This document shows, piece by piece, positions 12,102 to 25,205 of a DNA stretch of 64,000 bases (its first letter is position 1; the number at the start of each line of letters is the position of its first letter). The stretch lies in contig BTPP01000008.1 in the NCBI GenBank assembly GCA_037102815.1, positions 124,001-188,000 of the forward strand, read 5' to 3'. The stretch is from Neurospora intermedia. Lineage: Eukaryota; Ascomycota; Sordariomycetes; Sordariales; Sordariaceae. The notes beneath the pieces are model-generated. The model was given only the letters and a program-made list of their open reading frames with translations. It had not been told where the DNA came from and made no database searches. Position numbers and translations under genes: made by a program.

Positions 12102-13148
12102 CGTGAAGACCGTTGGTTGAGTGATGGCGTTCGAAGGGATGGTCGTGGAGGGTGGGGAGAAGGCCAGGGGGTCCCGTCAACAGGAGCTTCCCAAATAAAC
12201 GAAATGCAGTACGCGAGAGCCCGGTGCCGGATCTTGAGTTGAGAGTTGTCAGGAGGAGGGGACAAGACGTTGGTCTCTGGCAGCTGGAGCTGATGCGAAA
12301 CGGGAAGAAATGGGGAAAGGACTGAGTTGGAGGGCAGGTAGTCGAGATCGGATGCGGGAAGGTGAATCTATCGATCTGCTTGTAAATTTCGAGAATGCGC
12401 TATCGTAACGCGAAGCTGTGACTGCACCGACTAATGTTGTACAGCGCACGCGCAGTGACTTAAAGCTGGCGGAGAGGAGGGATGTTCGAGGCCACGGAGA
12501 GGTGGGGGTCCTGGTCGGGCTCGTTTGGCGGCGGAAGCTCGATGGTGCTTTCGGATTCAAGGGCGTAGTTGATAGAAAAAGATATTGTGGCAAACTGATT
12601 TCTGGGAGTCGATTAATAATGGGGAATATTCTGCGGCAGTAAAGACAAGCGGTAGAAGAGTGAATGAAACCTTTGCCGTCTTTAATTTCGAAAGGTCAAA
12701 GGTCGAATCAATGGTTCGGCATTGGATCGATTTCCCAAGGCGCCCAAGCTAGTGACGCAAGAGGGACGCTGTCACACTGCCGCACTGAAGAGTCCGCTCG
12801 GCGGGCAGTCAGGCAGGCGTCTGGACCTGTATAGAAGCTTCTCCCTGCTATCCCCCGGCTACTGTGCCTGCCGCCGATGGTTTTTGCTAGAATTTGGGGA
12901 TGAGGGTTAGGGTTATGCGTGAGACTCTAAACAACCAACCCGCATCCACAACAACCTGCATCTGGGGTCTAGTATAGAATTTGGGATTCAGAGATAGCGA
13001 GTGACCAAGGTTCGAGTTGTGGAAATGTAGAGAAGGTAAGTGATGTTGGACTTTCGAGCCTATGTTCCCATTATGATGTCTGCCATATACCGGCAGTCCC
13101 TTCCTGCATTCCTACGAATTTGACACTAGGGCGTTGTTATACAAAGTC
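12102..13148. other. Intergenic: promoter of the Ubx5-like gene and 3' end of ecm29
   Basis: No gene is supported. About 12110-12600 probably holds the leader and promoter of the Ubx5-like gene. A short GGGTTAGGGTT-like string occurs at about 12903, too short to be a telomeric array. Confidence 0.45.
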
Positions 13149-16100
13149 CTAATCAAGCAGAACCAAACACGCCTTCCACTTCAGCTGCACCTCCGACGAA
13201 CGCTCCTCACTCAACGCCTTCACAACCTTTTCCTTGACTCCCGACAAGGCATTTCCACTCGCATGCTTGGGGAGCTTCCCCATCGCCACAGCCGCCATGG
13301 TAGCCTTGGCCCTCAGCAGCCTCTGGTCTTCCGTTCCAGTATCAGCCTTGTCAAGATCCAAGGTCGCCAAATACCATTCGAGAACCTGGGCATCTGGAGA
13401 TCCAGCTCCATCTTCTCCACCCTTGATAGCTGCCTCAAGCAACTCCAACACGCATTCATACCAAAACACCCTCCTGATGGCATCGAACGGAGCCTGGCCA
13501 ATGTACGGCTTCTTGAAATCCGGCTTCTTTGCGTTTTCCTCCAGCGCAAGCGCAATCTCCCTCAACTGTCCCATCGCATCCTCCTGCATTTTTCCACGAT
13601 TGTACCCCTTCGCCACAGCTTCCATAGCAGCCCACGCCGTCTGACTCTTCGGATCCAGACCTCTCGCCTTGTTGTTGGTACTCGCCTTATCGTCGACATC
13701 CATGGCGTCCTCGTCCGCCGTCATGTCCAAATAGGGCGTCACGATCTCTGAGATGGTCGGTAGCATCGTCAAGTCGTCTCTTGCAGCTGCGAACTTCCAC
13801 AGGCAGCGGAACGCATGGGGCCGGTATTCGTTGTTGTTTCTCTTGGCCTCGCGAACGGCAATTTTCTTTAGTTGTTCCCCGAAAGAGGCGTCTTTCTGCC
13901 AGATCACCTTGCTTTTACTGACAAAGTCAGGAAACGGCTCGAGGAGCTTTTCTTTTCCTGGGAACGTCTTGAGGGCCAATGCCTTCTCATAGACGGGCCA
14001 CAAGGTCTTGAGGTTCTCAACGTTGACTTGTCCAGTGACATCGCTGGCCTTGGTGATGCCTGCGACAGCAGACGCGATAGCCAGGGCGCCAGCATGCTTT
14101 AGTGCCCATTGTGCCGTATTCAGTGACTGTTGAACAAGCTCGACGATCTCGGACACGTATCTAGCAACGCTAAGGCTGCTTCCGGCGTGCTTATCCCAGA
14201 CTTCCTCAAATTCTTTCCGGACATAGTCGTCCGTGTCGTGCTTTCCGAGATACGCAAAAGGCAAAAGCTTGCCCTCGAGCGCATTGAAATGGTCGGGCGA
14301 AATTTTCGAAAGGGCCAGGACGGCATCTGCAACCTTCTGACGCCTAGCCTCGTCCTCCGACTCAAGGTAGAGCTCCAAAAGCCTATCCGAGAAGCGTAGC
14401 TTTGCCTCGTCTGGACAGCCGCGGATAATGTACGCTGCAGCACGCGCATAACCCTGGCTGACCTCGTCGTTTCGATCCAGCACCTGCTTCTCCATGAGTT
14501 GCAGGAATCGGGCTGAGTACGGCTTGAAGTCTACGGTATGCCGAGTTGCTAGAGTAGATAGAACGCGACTGCAGCCAATCTTGGTAGGCATACCAATGGC
14601 TGTTTTGATGGCCTCTTCGAGAGCCGGCGCTAGTTCCACCATGACGTCGGCGTCAACTGTCCTGAGACTGCTCTCGATCGCCTCAGTGACCGGGCTCTGA
14701 GAGACCGCTGAGCTCCGGAATTTATCAATTTTGTCTCTGTCGTCTTCTCCAGCCCGTTGGTAGTAGTAGTTCACAATATCAGCCTCAAGCGTACTAAGAC
14801 TTCCGAGGAGATTTGAGACTATGGTGGCGATGTAAGGGTTGAGTGCCTTCCCACCCTTCTTGCAAATCTTGATGACTGTGTGGGTAGCAAAGTACTTGAC
14901 TTCCTTCACTCCACTCTCGATTCCTTTGTCCGAAAGTAAGAATGGCAAGGCCTCGTTCATCATGGCTCTAGCAGACGCAGTGTTGCCTGACTCTTCCAAC
15001 TGGCGGACCAGTGTTGTTGAAAGCGCAATGCAAAGGTGTAAGGCAGCATTTCTCACAGTACCCTTAACATCATCGAGGACCTTCAAGGCCGCCATCCAAA
15101 TGTCCTTGTAGTACTGCTCGTACTTTTGAAAAGGCCGTCCGGCCACCAGGTCGGAGATGGCCGCACAGCTCGCCTCGCGAACTCTCCATTCCTTGCCAAG
15201 GATACACTTGAGCAAATCCTTCATGATAGCATCGAAGTTTGCCTCAATAACGGCATTGGAATCCTTGACTAGAGCCTTCCAAATATCATTCATGGACTTT
15301 TGCACGTTCGGGTTGGGGTCAAACCGGTACCGATACAGCTTTGGGTACAGTTTCGGGTCAACTTCTGACTCGGAAAGAATGTTACTCAGTCCGAAACGAC
15401 CAAAGGCAGATCGGGTGGACCAAGTGGCAGCGTTCGTCGCTAATGACATGAACTTGTAGACAAGACTTTGATCGCCCACCTCATTCGCAAGGCTAACAAT
15501 GTCCTTGTACGAGGTAACGGACTTGCCATCGCCAGTCGGGAGCGCACCGGCCTCGAAGAGTTCTGTTTCTTCATCCACTTTGAGCTGCGGACCGGATCCC
15601 GTGAATGATGACACAAGATCGCGTACAAGGTCACCTTTGAGCGCCGAATCTCCCTTCTCGTATACGAGCGAGAGACCTCTGGATGCAGTCTCCTGGACCA
15701 GTTCATCGCGAGCACTGAGCAAACGCATGAATGCTACCTGGCATTCGCGTAGCCTAGACTGAACTTCTTCAAGATGAGCACAGTACTGGATGATGCAAAA
15801 GAGCCAGATACCGGAGGCCTTGAGCAGAGATGGCTTGGTATTCTTGCAGTCGGTGAGCAGCTTCTCCAACACCGCGGTAATCCGATTAGATCGCTTGGGA
15901 ATGCGGTATGAATCGCCTTTGGCCTCAACGTCCAGCGTAAGCTGAACGACCTCAGAATCCCAGCAGGCAATGGCGGCGGTAATGGCTTCGCCAACCGTGA
16001 AATGGACCTCTGCCTGTCTGAGCTCGTAGAGAGCAAATAGCTTCTCAAGTATGAGGGCAACAAGATCGCTGCTCACTTCACTAGATGATGTTTCCGCCGA

Positions 16101-18757
16101 AGGTAAAGGCATTGCGAGTCGCCCAAGAGCGATGATAGCCTTTTCATTGCCCTTTTTGGCAAGGAGAACCAGTGGATCCACGAAGGCCTTGGAAATCGTA
16201 TCCTTGTCCGCCCCAGGAAGTACGCAGATACCCGCCGTCCAGAGCTGGCTATAGGCCTCGATCATAGCCTCCTGGGTTGAAAGCGTGCTGGAGGATACCG
16301 AATCAAGCGTGGGAAACACGTTGCCAAGATCACTGCTGACGTTGTTGTCCTTGTCTGTAGAGTAGTACACCGATCTGGAGATGAGATGTGCAAGTGCGTT
16401 GAACGCTCCTTCGACCGCATTGAGCTCCGACCCAACGGCTGTCTTGAGGTTCTTGGCTATGTCAGCCAAGGTACCCTTGGACATGTTGATAAATTCCGAG
16501 CTGTTAGCCGGATGCGCGGCGAGGATGCCAAATGCCGAGCATGCAAGTGGGCGGATCTCCCGCTTGTTGGAAGTAATGAGCGACATCAATTCCACAGCAC
16601 GAGGAACCAATGGTGCGAGGATCTTGCTCGGAGTGAAGGAAGCAAGTTCTACGAAAGAACGTGCACAACTCCCTGCAATCTCGGTGTCCTCTAAGAGCAT
16701 GCCGTCAAAGGCCGAACGGAGGAGGCAGAAGATGGCTTCGCTATACTCGCTGGAGGCCAGGTAATCACGGATCGCACGCCGGGTCTTGAGATCAGAGTGT
16801 ACGGTTGCACTCAACTGACGTTCCCAGCCCGGTTCAATGGTGAAGTCTTTTAATGCAGTGAGGAAGAGAATCCGCTTGCAATAATCGACAGCAACAGGAA
16901 AGGCTCGGATGCACTGTCCTGGGAAGTTGGTAAAGGATGATCCCTCATCGATATCCATATCAGCACCGGGTTTGCCACCGTATGATATGGTCTTTGTAAA
17001 GAAGGTAACCACCATGTCGTGCCAGGCCGGCAGCGTTCGGGATTTCTCCTCGTTGGCGTAGTACGTCCAAGGGTCTAAGCCCTTTTGACCCTCTTCAACG
17101 ACGTCACTCCGCTCATCCCGCCGACCAGCTACTGCAAGGATATCAACCCATCGTGCGTATATATCGGAAAATGGCAAGCATTGGTTCGCCCATTTTGTTG
17201 CAGCGTGTCGAGAGCTCCGAACAATGTTGCCTTGTTCCGTCTTGACCATGGTTTCCAGGATCAGAGCGTGAAGCTGTTCAGACAGGTCGGGGTTGTGAGG
17301 TGGTTTGAAGTTTGCGGCAAGACTGGAGAGAGCGGCGTCAATGTTGACAACGACGTCCGCAGTGGGATCTTCGCAAAGAGATTTAAACAGCCATTGGGCC
17401 AAAACCATGCGCTCTGTGTCGGACATGGCCGTGCCCTTCGCAAGGACGCCAATAGTCTCGTAGGCCCTGGAGCGAAGTGTGTTGTCATCAAGAGACTGGC
17501 GTTCAGGCTTAGGCCATCCCTGTGCCTCAACGAACTCCCGGAGTAGTGTGACAAGCAAGGTCCTGATTTTGGAGAATTCCGGTTTGCTGGCACCTATGCG
17601 GGCGACCCAGTTGATGAACTCAAACAAGGCCCGATGTACCTTGGTAAGTTCAAGCCCGGACGATGAAGAAGACGATGAAGGGCCGTCGACTTGCATAGCA
17701 TCTGGACTCTCTCTTTGCGTGGCCACATCTAGACGGAAAGCTGCTAGGATCTCGTCGGTGAAGGTAGTTGATATTTCCGACTTGCTCAGCAGACCAAGAA
17801 TACGTATCCTGTACCGAGCTGGTAGTCTTGAGTGAGCCTCAAAGAGCTGGCGAACAATCTCTCGGTCTTCTAGCGACACTTTGCTTCTCTTGAGCATATC
17901 ATCTCCAACACCGGCGAGGCGGAAATCGGAGCTCGAGGCAGCATAGATGGCCGGAGGAAACGTTCTTGGTCCGTGAAAGCACCGCTGGCGAGAAAGTTGA
18001 CGGCTTGAATTCGCGTCTCGGGCAAACTGAGACCCGACTCGGCAGGATTCCAAGTCTCGGGCTTGTTCAGTGTGAGAAAAGGGAGATCCGACTGGGCCAG
18101 CCCAGGGGAAATCGCAGAGCCTTGTGCAGCTATACGCAACAATAGCAGCTTTCCCAACCAGTCGGCGACAAACTGGGCGTCTTTGGGATCCTGAAGGCCT
18201 ATTTGTTCCCGGAGCGTTTCATCCTCCTTGCTTCCCCTGGGCGGCAGCTTGAAGTCATGAAGACAACGTAGGAAGACGTTGAACAAGCCGGCTCTCGAAG
18301 CGCTCACATCCGAGCCGATTCCAGGGAGGATCTTGTGGATGAGCTCTCGACGTTCTACCAGACCTAGTCTGACGATACTGTGCTGAATGAAGACGAGATC
18401 GAAGTGCTTGATTAATTGTGACCCTGTGGCCTTGTATTGGTCAAGCAGAGCGGCAACGGGGAGTACAATGCTGGGTTGTTTGATGAAAGTGGTAAGCCTC
18501 TGGCATACTTGAACGACCTGCGGACATGGCAATGTGAGCATTTACGCAGGTTGGGCATCTCAAGACGAGCGCAACTTGTGATTACAGACCTTGTTGCGGA
18601 CTGAAGCATAGTCGCTGCCGGCTTTCAGGAGTAAGGGCGGTAGGAATGTTTTGAGAAGCTGCTGTAGCTTCTCTTCGTTGTTGGCCACGGCGAGAATGCG
18701 AAAATCCACCTTTTCCACAAGGTCAAGCTCTCTCTGTTCGGTTGATGAGGTCGCCAT
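13149..18757 (-). CDS. ecm29: Proteasome adaptor/scaffold Ecm29, about 1845 aa, one apparent frame break
   Basis: Exon 1 is 18757-18590 (MATSSTEQRELDLVEKVDF...), then an intron (GTCTGT donor, CAG acceptor), then exon 2 from 18517. The start is followed by the Ecm29 N-terminal region and then a continuous HEAT-like helical repeat protein to the stop at 13149. Ecm29 proteins of about 1850 residues bind the 26S proteasome, tether core to regulatory particle, and act in quality control and stress remodelling. Recognisable stretches include FLASGAFTDQERF, VSLEDREIVRQLFEAHSRL and RFGLSNILSESEVDPKLYPKLYRYRFDPN in parts. At about 17951-17957 the coding frame shifts by one base with no intron signals: ASGAFTDQERF continues as PPAIYAASS in another frame. 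A missing C in a CTCC(C)GG run would explain it. This is either a sequencing/assembly error or a real lesion; everything downstream remains open for 1600 codons, which favours error or a very recent event. Confidence 0.9.
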
Positions 18758-21700
18758 ACTGCACTGTTTGGGGCTGATGTAAATAAAACAATATCCGTGC
18801 TTGTTCTGGTGATGATGATAGGAGTTGAATTGGAGGCTTCACCCCAGAATGAGCCAGTCGCAACCGCGCCCGGGCAAAGGAGAAAAATAGTCAAATTAAA
18901 TGGAGAGGTGAACTACACTATTAGGCAGACATCGCCACGTTCCAAATCCTCGTCATCCAGCTGTGCCTGGCGATCTTTGTGTGGTGTGAATGGTATCTCT
19001 CAGTTTGCTTCGATAGTCGTGTCGGTTGGCTCTCACTTGATGATCCATTGTGGTCGATGACAACTGACAACCAGGGGCACTCCTGACCGGACGAGCTGCA
19101 AATGGTTCGCTGGCAGGCACAAAATGCCCACGCGAGCTGGCAGGTACCTTGGCTGAGGTACGTGTCGCAACCCCGCCATGAATGACTAATCACACTTGTC
19201 GACTAGCGGGGCCAGGGCCGACAGCAGCTGCCGAATCCGGACCTGCCGATTGGACAACTGCTTGGGCAAGCTTTAGCAATGGCCAAATGGATTCAACGGA
19301 GGAAAGGTCCAGTCCATCAAATCATTCCGTCCAGTCCTCCAATGCCGGTTTTGGGACTAAAGACCACGACGAAGGTACGTACCTTCCATGGCAGTAGAGG
19401 TCATCTTGAAACATTCGTCAACGACTTTCTTGCTCGAATGTCGATCGATACTTTTGCTCGCAACTCGTTCTGCGTGAGCGTACATTACAGAATTGGTGGC
19501 AAGCGCACCTCGCTACGCCTACTGTCCGTTGATTGACCTTTTCCAATATGTACAGGCACTTATCTGGCTCATAATTTCGGTGAGTACTGCAATGCTAAGT
19601 AGAGAGCCCGAGTGCCACATTGAACGCAGTTCGTAGTATCGTCCCCATATGCTACGGCTGCTTTCGTGCTTTATCTTCATGTAATCGGCTGACAATCTTC
19701 CCTGAAAGTTTCAGTGACAACTAACGCAGAAGTCAACCGGCTCACTCTCTTCAAAGCTCATGCCGACAGGCAGCACTAAGCACTTCATCTGGTGGTTTGT
19801 ATCCATGCCATTACGGACATCCCTACGGGCTAAAGAAAGATACACACTCTAAAAATCGTACAAGGTTGCTCGTGATCCCGGCCGCTGAGTCTCTACAAAG
19901 TATACCTGTATGTATTTCGACATCCAGGCCTCCTTCACTCCTCTGGGGCCTAAACAGCAATGGCATGATTTAAGCAAATTTGCCTCAAAAAACCTCGGAT
20001 CACAGTCATCAAGCCCGTTACGAATGGTGTAATTGTTTCGGATTCCAAATTTTGGGCACAAATTTTTCTGCCGCAGTTAGGTGCTGGGGGCATGGAGTGT
20101 TGGCTGCAAAAAGTCAAGATACGAAAGAGCGTAGCATGTCGACGCCGATAAGAAAAGTTGAGGCATCCTCCAAGACATGCTTCTCGATCGTGGCGGTTAA
20201 ACTCCGCCCCCATTGGTTGTAAAATGCGGATTGAGGTAACTGTAGATCCGGGGAAGGTTGTATCGCACACCAAACAGTGCATGCTGGGATTTATGACGAC
20301 TCTCGCTGACAGAAACCTCTCTTTCCATTCTCGTCGAGGAAAACTTACCATTTTCTTCCTGAAAGCAGGATATTGGATGAGAGAATTCCTATCCAACAGA
20401 TCTGGGACTGGACGGTTAGGCAATGCTTAATGTCGTGTAAGTCCAGTCGTCCATGTAACAGGCTGACAGGCAAGAGGCATATTGGGGTTGAAGAATGGGG
20501 ATTGTTATTTGATCGTTCGGCACATGGGGACAAACCCACCAGTCAGCAAAAAGTACCTGGCTAGATCGGTGTACATACATCCAACGGATCGCTAGTGACA
20601 GGCGGCGCCGCGTGGTTGCTGGAGATGCACGACATTCGGGGTTCTTGGAACTTTAAAGCATCTTTCCCACCCCCATTGTGCCCTGTCAATGCGAATTTCC
20701 CATTTCTTGATTCGTCCACTTACTCCGGGTCAAAACACGCCCAGTTTTGCTAGCGACTTGCATTACTTAGAGGTTCCATTCACGCATCCTCACAAGATTC
20801 GTGGCACATATCTTTTCTCTCCCTCCTGATGCTGCTGCCACCGTCCTACTGAAAGCAGCTTTCTGGAGCCTTATCAGAGAATCCTGAAGCCGACCACGCT
20901 TTCACTACCGAGTTGGAAGCGCTTTGTGACCGCTAAGCGTCTATCAAGTTACACTCTTCATCACCGCCACCAGACACATAAAGGGTGAGCGCGCGGGCTT
21001 ACCTAGTCCAGTCCGACGACCAAGTTGCTCTCCATCACAGGCCCCCAATGACCACGAATCATCCCATCTGCTTCTTATCACCGACCAAAAATGCATTTTG
21101 CCACAATAATGGTTAGCCTTGACTCCTGGCTCTCCCTCCCACGTACATACAGATGGAACGCACTGACTACTAGAGGAAGGTACCGGGAGATGTTGGAGAC
21201 TTTGGACGCCCAAGGCACCGGTAGCCAGAAAGACGGAAGCCCGAAGCAAGCAACTCCGGTATGCGATTCGCTGCCTCCGTTCACAGCTGGCAGAAGCTTG
21301 ACTTATCAAGGAGAGTGCATATATACCGGGCCTCGATAACGTCCACCATGCGCGTGCTAATGCGGACACGTTGAGAGCGATTCCGTCATATCTGGCCATG
21401 TTTATGCCCACGGGACAGACATGCTGCTACAGACATTTCCTACCGTTCGAAAACAGACGTCTTCCAGCCTGTTTCTTCAGTTTAGACCAGACAGGAGACG
21501 GTTTGCGCTGACTACAACCGCTGGGAGTGTGCCCTAGTATTTGAGGTTCCTGCCCAGGTTGAAGTAGTGGGAATTGGAGGAAGCTGCCTGCTCTTGTTGT
21601 TGAGGCCGCGGCGTGGGAAGAAGAGCGTTTTGCATCGTACCTACCTGCTCTGAAGAATATCTTTTTCTCATCCCAGTCCACGTTAGTTCTTTCCCTACGC

Positions 21701-22050
21701 AATTGGTGATCTGCACTAACAGGGTGCCAGTTCATGCAAGTCACTCCAGCGGAGCTTGGTACCTAACGGACATGGCCAAACCGGCCGTGCAAAACAAGTA
21801 CACCTTGGTCTCGGGTACATCCGCACATGATAGTATCATCAATGCGCTAGAACGCGGTCATGGCGTCGGCCTCCCCTCCCTTCCACTTCCCCACCATGCC
21901 CACCATTGCGGCTTGTGCCAGGATCCTCGTTAGCGGCGTAAAGAAGACTTCGCTGCAGGTAGTAACGAACCGTACATCACTGCAGCGGGGAAAAAGTAGA
22001 GGTATCGATGGCGGACACAGTACACTAGGTACCGTGACTCTGAACACCCG
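18758..22050. other. Intergenic 3.3 kb, no supported gene
   Basis: The first 200 bases are the probable ecm29 leader. The remainder holds only short unrelated frames on both strands, with no domain, tRNA or repeat that I could support. Confidence 0.4.
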
Positions 22051-25000
22051 CTGCGTGTGAAAATCTGCTCTGGGCTTGGTCGGTCCCCGCGTCAGGCGAT
22101 ACGTCGGCGCCCCGTAATATACACGCCTGAAAGCGAGGAACGGCGCGAACTTTCCAAGTTTTTACGTTTTTTTAGCTTTGCTCTGCCCGAAAACTGGAAA
22201 CTCCACCACATTTATTCCTCGTCCTCTTTCTTCACCTTTTTCTACTTCTACCACCACTTATGTAGCAAGGACTCCCTCCACCCTTCTTCTTCATCTGCTT
22301 TCCGCTCTTCACTTCTCTTTTCATTGGAGTCGTCTGCGTTTGCTTTGCCGTGTGTGGTGCACATCTCCAGAGGGTTTCATTCCTGCCTTACTCGCACCAA
22401 ACGTCCTCTTGGCTTTCGGCTTTCGATTATTTCTCTCGTGCCTTGCGGTTGTTTTCCTGTACCGCCAGCAACCCCCAAAGTCGTCATTAGCGTCGTGACA
22501 AGGTCCGTATTCCATTATCCTCCTACTGGTGCCCGTCGACGCCATGCTGAACTGGCGGTTCCCATAGCAATTGGTCCTGTCCCTTCCTCCAGTTGGAAAA
22601 AAACACGCAAGGACACTGCTCAGCTTCCAGTGCTGTTAAAGAGTAAGTTCATCCACTTGGCCATGTCCTGCTCCCCAACCGGTCTCGTCTGCCCTTCATC
22701 CCGTGCTTGCAAGCTGCGTGTGCCGTGGCAAGCGATATCCTGTTCGTCGGCGTGGTGCCCGGCGAAGCTCGGCTATTGTGTAGTTGTGACTGTTCCCAAG
22801 CTCTCTGGCAAAGAGCTATAGGACATCTACCGGAATGGCCCACCCAACAGATAACTTCGATTACACGCGATTCAAAGATACGAGTACCCCCTTCAGAGGT
22901 CCGAGGGTCCCCGAATTGCACTTCCTTCTCCGTCCTCCGGCGTCATCCCGAGCCCCGATCTCCCAGACCTCGTTACGCTGCCCACACAGCGCGCTGCAAC
23001 GCTGATTCGATAAAATACCACGTCCAAAGCGAGAGATGGGAAACACTCAATGGAATAGGAGGCCCTTGAAAATCGAGGACGGAGGAGAACATGAATATGA
23101 TACATGGAGATCGGTGGGTCACGTCGAGGACCTCACAGGCCGAGAGATCTTTCTGTGTGTTCCCAGGACAGATGGAGTCTTTGGATAGTCCGTGAGAAGA
23201 ATTGGTGGTGTTCACGCCCTCTCTCGGATCCTTTCCTACAATGATCCTCTCTTCTCAATGGCCTTATTTATGGGCAACAGAGATTCATATCCCGCCAGCC
23301 AAAATTTACACTCCATTCGGCGAGACTTTCGACCTTCCAAGTCTCCAACGATCTCTCCGCGGCCCACACGTTCCAGGCTTGAGTCACAACGGGACGCCTG
23401 CTACTCAGCGTGTGAGACGGCACACGAGCGGGCTCTCAAAGAAATGGATCAAGAATGGGACTCGACGCTATCTACATCTACATCACACACCCGGCAAGCA
23501 GATGGACAAGCAGTCGGTCTTGGGGCCGCTATGTCGCATCCTCTGATACCAGGCTCTTCGTCGTCGGTGGCCTACGAGGTTTTTTGCTCAGCGGTTGCTC
23601 AAAGCTGGTTTAAAGATTGGCCCGTTATGGCCGGCCTGGCCAAACTAACGCTAGTGCCGAGAGCGTGTGTAAAGGCCTTGCTCTACATAAAGCGGCCAAA
23701 TATTGAAGTTGGGATGACAAGAGTTGCCAACGGATGCTGCCTCCATCTTGCACGGACGGGCCTAGTCATGCTATCTCAAATGTTTACTAATGCTCCAACT
23801 TTCGCAGGTCTCTGCTGTTCTTTCTCTTTCGTCCCGAAATCTTGCCGGATACAGGTAACCACCCTCTTCCTGTCTTCAGTTTGTCGTCTCATCACGGCCA
23901 ACTCGTTCGTCATAGTACGTTGTTGTTAGGCGTAACGGTACTCTAAGAAGCGCTCGATTCGACTGCAGCTCAACATATTGCTTGTTGAGTCCACTTCGCC
24001 CGACACCGGTGAGTGTCTGCCTCCTTTCCTCCTGTGTTTGTACTTCCCTTTCATCCCATGTGGTGAGCACTTGAGCACATTAGGTGTTCCGCATTCTGGC
24101 CTTTGCATATGAGCAGAATCCTATTGCGTCACGGACGGCCCTACTGTGTCTCTGCCTGAAATGGATCAGGCAGCTCACTCTGGATGTCGGGATATAAATT
24201 GTGTTTTGGACAGTGGTTCTGGCCTGGACCGTCTCCCTCTCACAACAATCGTCACAACACTCGTCAAAGCTGACAGCATGAGGAGTTTTCAGAGACGCGT
24301 CACGCACTTGCGGCACATACCGCGTTCACCTAAACCTCGCATCGACACGGTCGCCGAGTTGCGCAACTTGTAAGTGTTGATCTTGCTGTTTACTTCCGGC
24401 ACTCGCTATCCCAGTTTCCTTGCCATCTTCACAGCTGCTTGCGCATGCTGCAGGCGCGCTTGCGCAGTCTGGCAAGAGGGTCTTGTCTGGACTCGGCCGA
24501 GTGACTGAGCAGTGCCCACATCTTTGGCAAAAATATCGGGACCGCAGAGCATTACTCAAAAATTTCTCCACTCTGGGCAAACTTCCATCCTTGTCCTTCA
24601 ACTCGCAGTTCCTGCCTTCAACTTCTACGTACCCTTCCCTACCACTACCGCCTTCCACCTGCCCTGGCCTCTGTGCCATACCTTCCACTCTTACACCTCA
24701 GCAACCCTTGCCTTGCGCAACCAACTTGCTGTCGAAGTGGTAAGGCATCACTTTGCACCCTTCCACCACTTCTTTGACGCTCGAGAAGCATACCCTCGCG
24801 GTTTTCATCCTCGAATCTCCCACACCCCGCGTCCTTTTCGGGTACGACGTTTGTTCATATCCAGGACAACAGCCCAGAGTTCGGACAAGGACAAGTCCAG
24901 TCATTGTTCAGCCATCTCACCTCACTCCCAGCTTTGTGTTTATATCTGCCTTCCCATCTTGCGTATACCCACTTTCCTCCAGCTTCCTTCATTGTTCCTG

Positions 25001-25205
25001 TGGCAACAATCCCCTCTCTTATCTTTCTACTTTGGACCCTTCTGCCAGCAGTCACACGCGTCTTTCCATCTTCCCCGCTTCCTCTTTTACCCGATCATTC
25101 CTCTTTCGATCTTCTGTCGCGTCCGCCTCACCACGAATGTCACCTGTCGCCGAGATCTCATGCTCTCGTGCCGCTTCCTGAACCAGACTGACAGCGCAAA
25201 GGATC
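22051..25205 (+). other. Long pyrimidine-rich upstream region/leader of the RRM gene
   Basis: The plus strand is strikingly C/T rich in blocks (22190-22450 and 24580-25190), with repeated CTTCC/TTCTTC runs, which is typical of leaders and promoters of highly expressed Neurospora genes. Several intron-like signals are present, for example a GTAAGT at about 24371. The long open frames here (for example 22057-22821) have coding-unlike composition and no family resemblance. I read the region as promoter plus a long, possibly spliced 5' UTR. Confidence 0.4.

Noticed and set aside
12903-12915. Telomere-like GGGTTAGGGTT
   Set aside because: Fewer than two full TTAGGG units; similar short strings at 38279 and 56536 are also too short to be interstitial telomere arrays.
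12970-13040. Possible tRNA (GGTTCGAGT with a TAGTATAG upstream)
   Set aside because: The A box lacks the GG dinucleotide and no cloverleaf pairing could be drawn.
22057-22821. 254-codon open frame upstream of the RRM gene
   Set aside because: Ser/Phe/Leu-biased text from a C/T-rich leader, no ATG context or domain, no support for a protein.
23192-23929. 245-codon open frame
   Set aside because: No family resemblance; lies in the same long leader/promoter region with other overlapping open frames.
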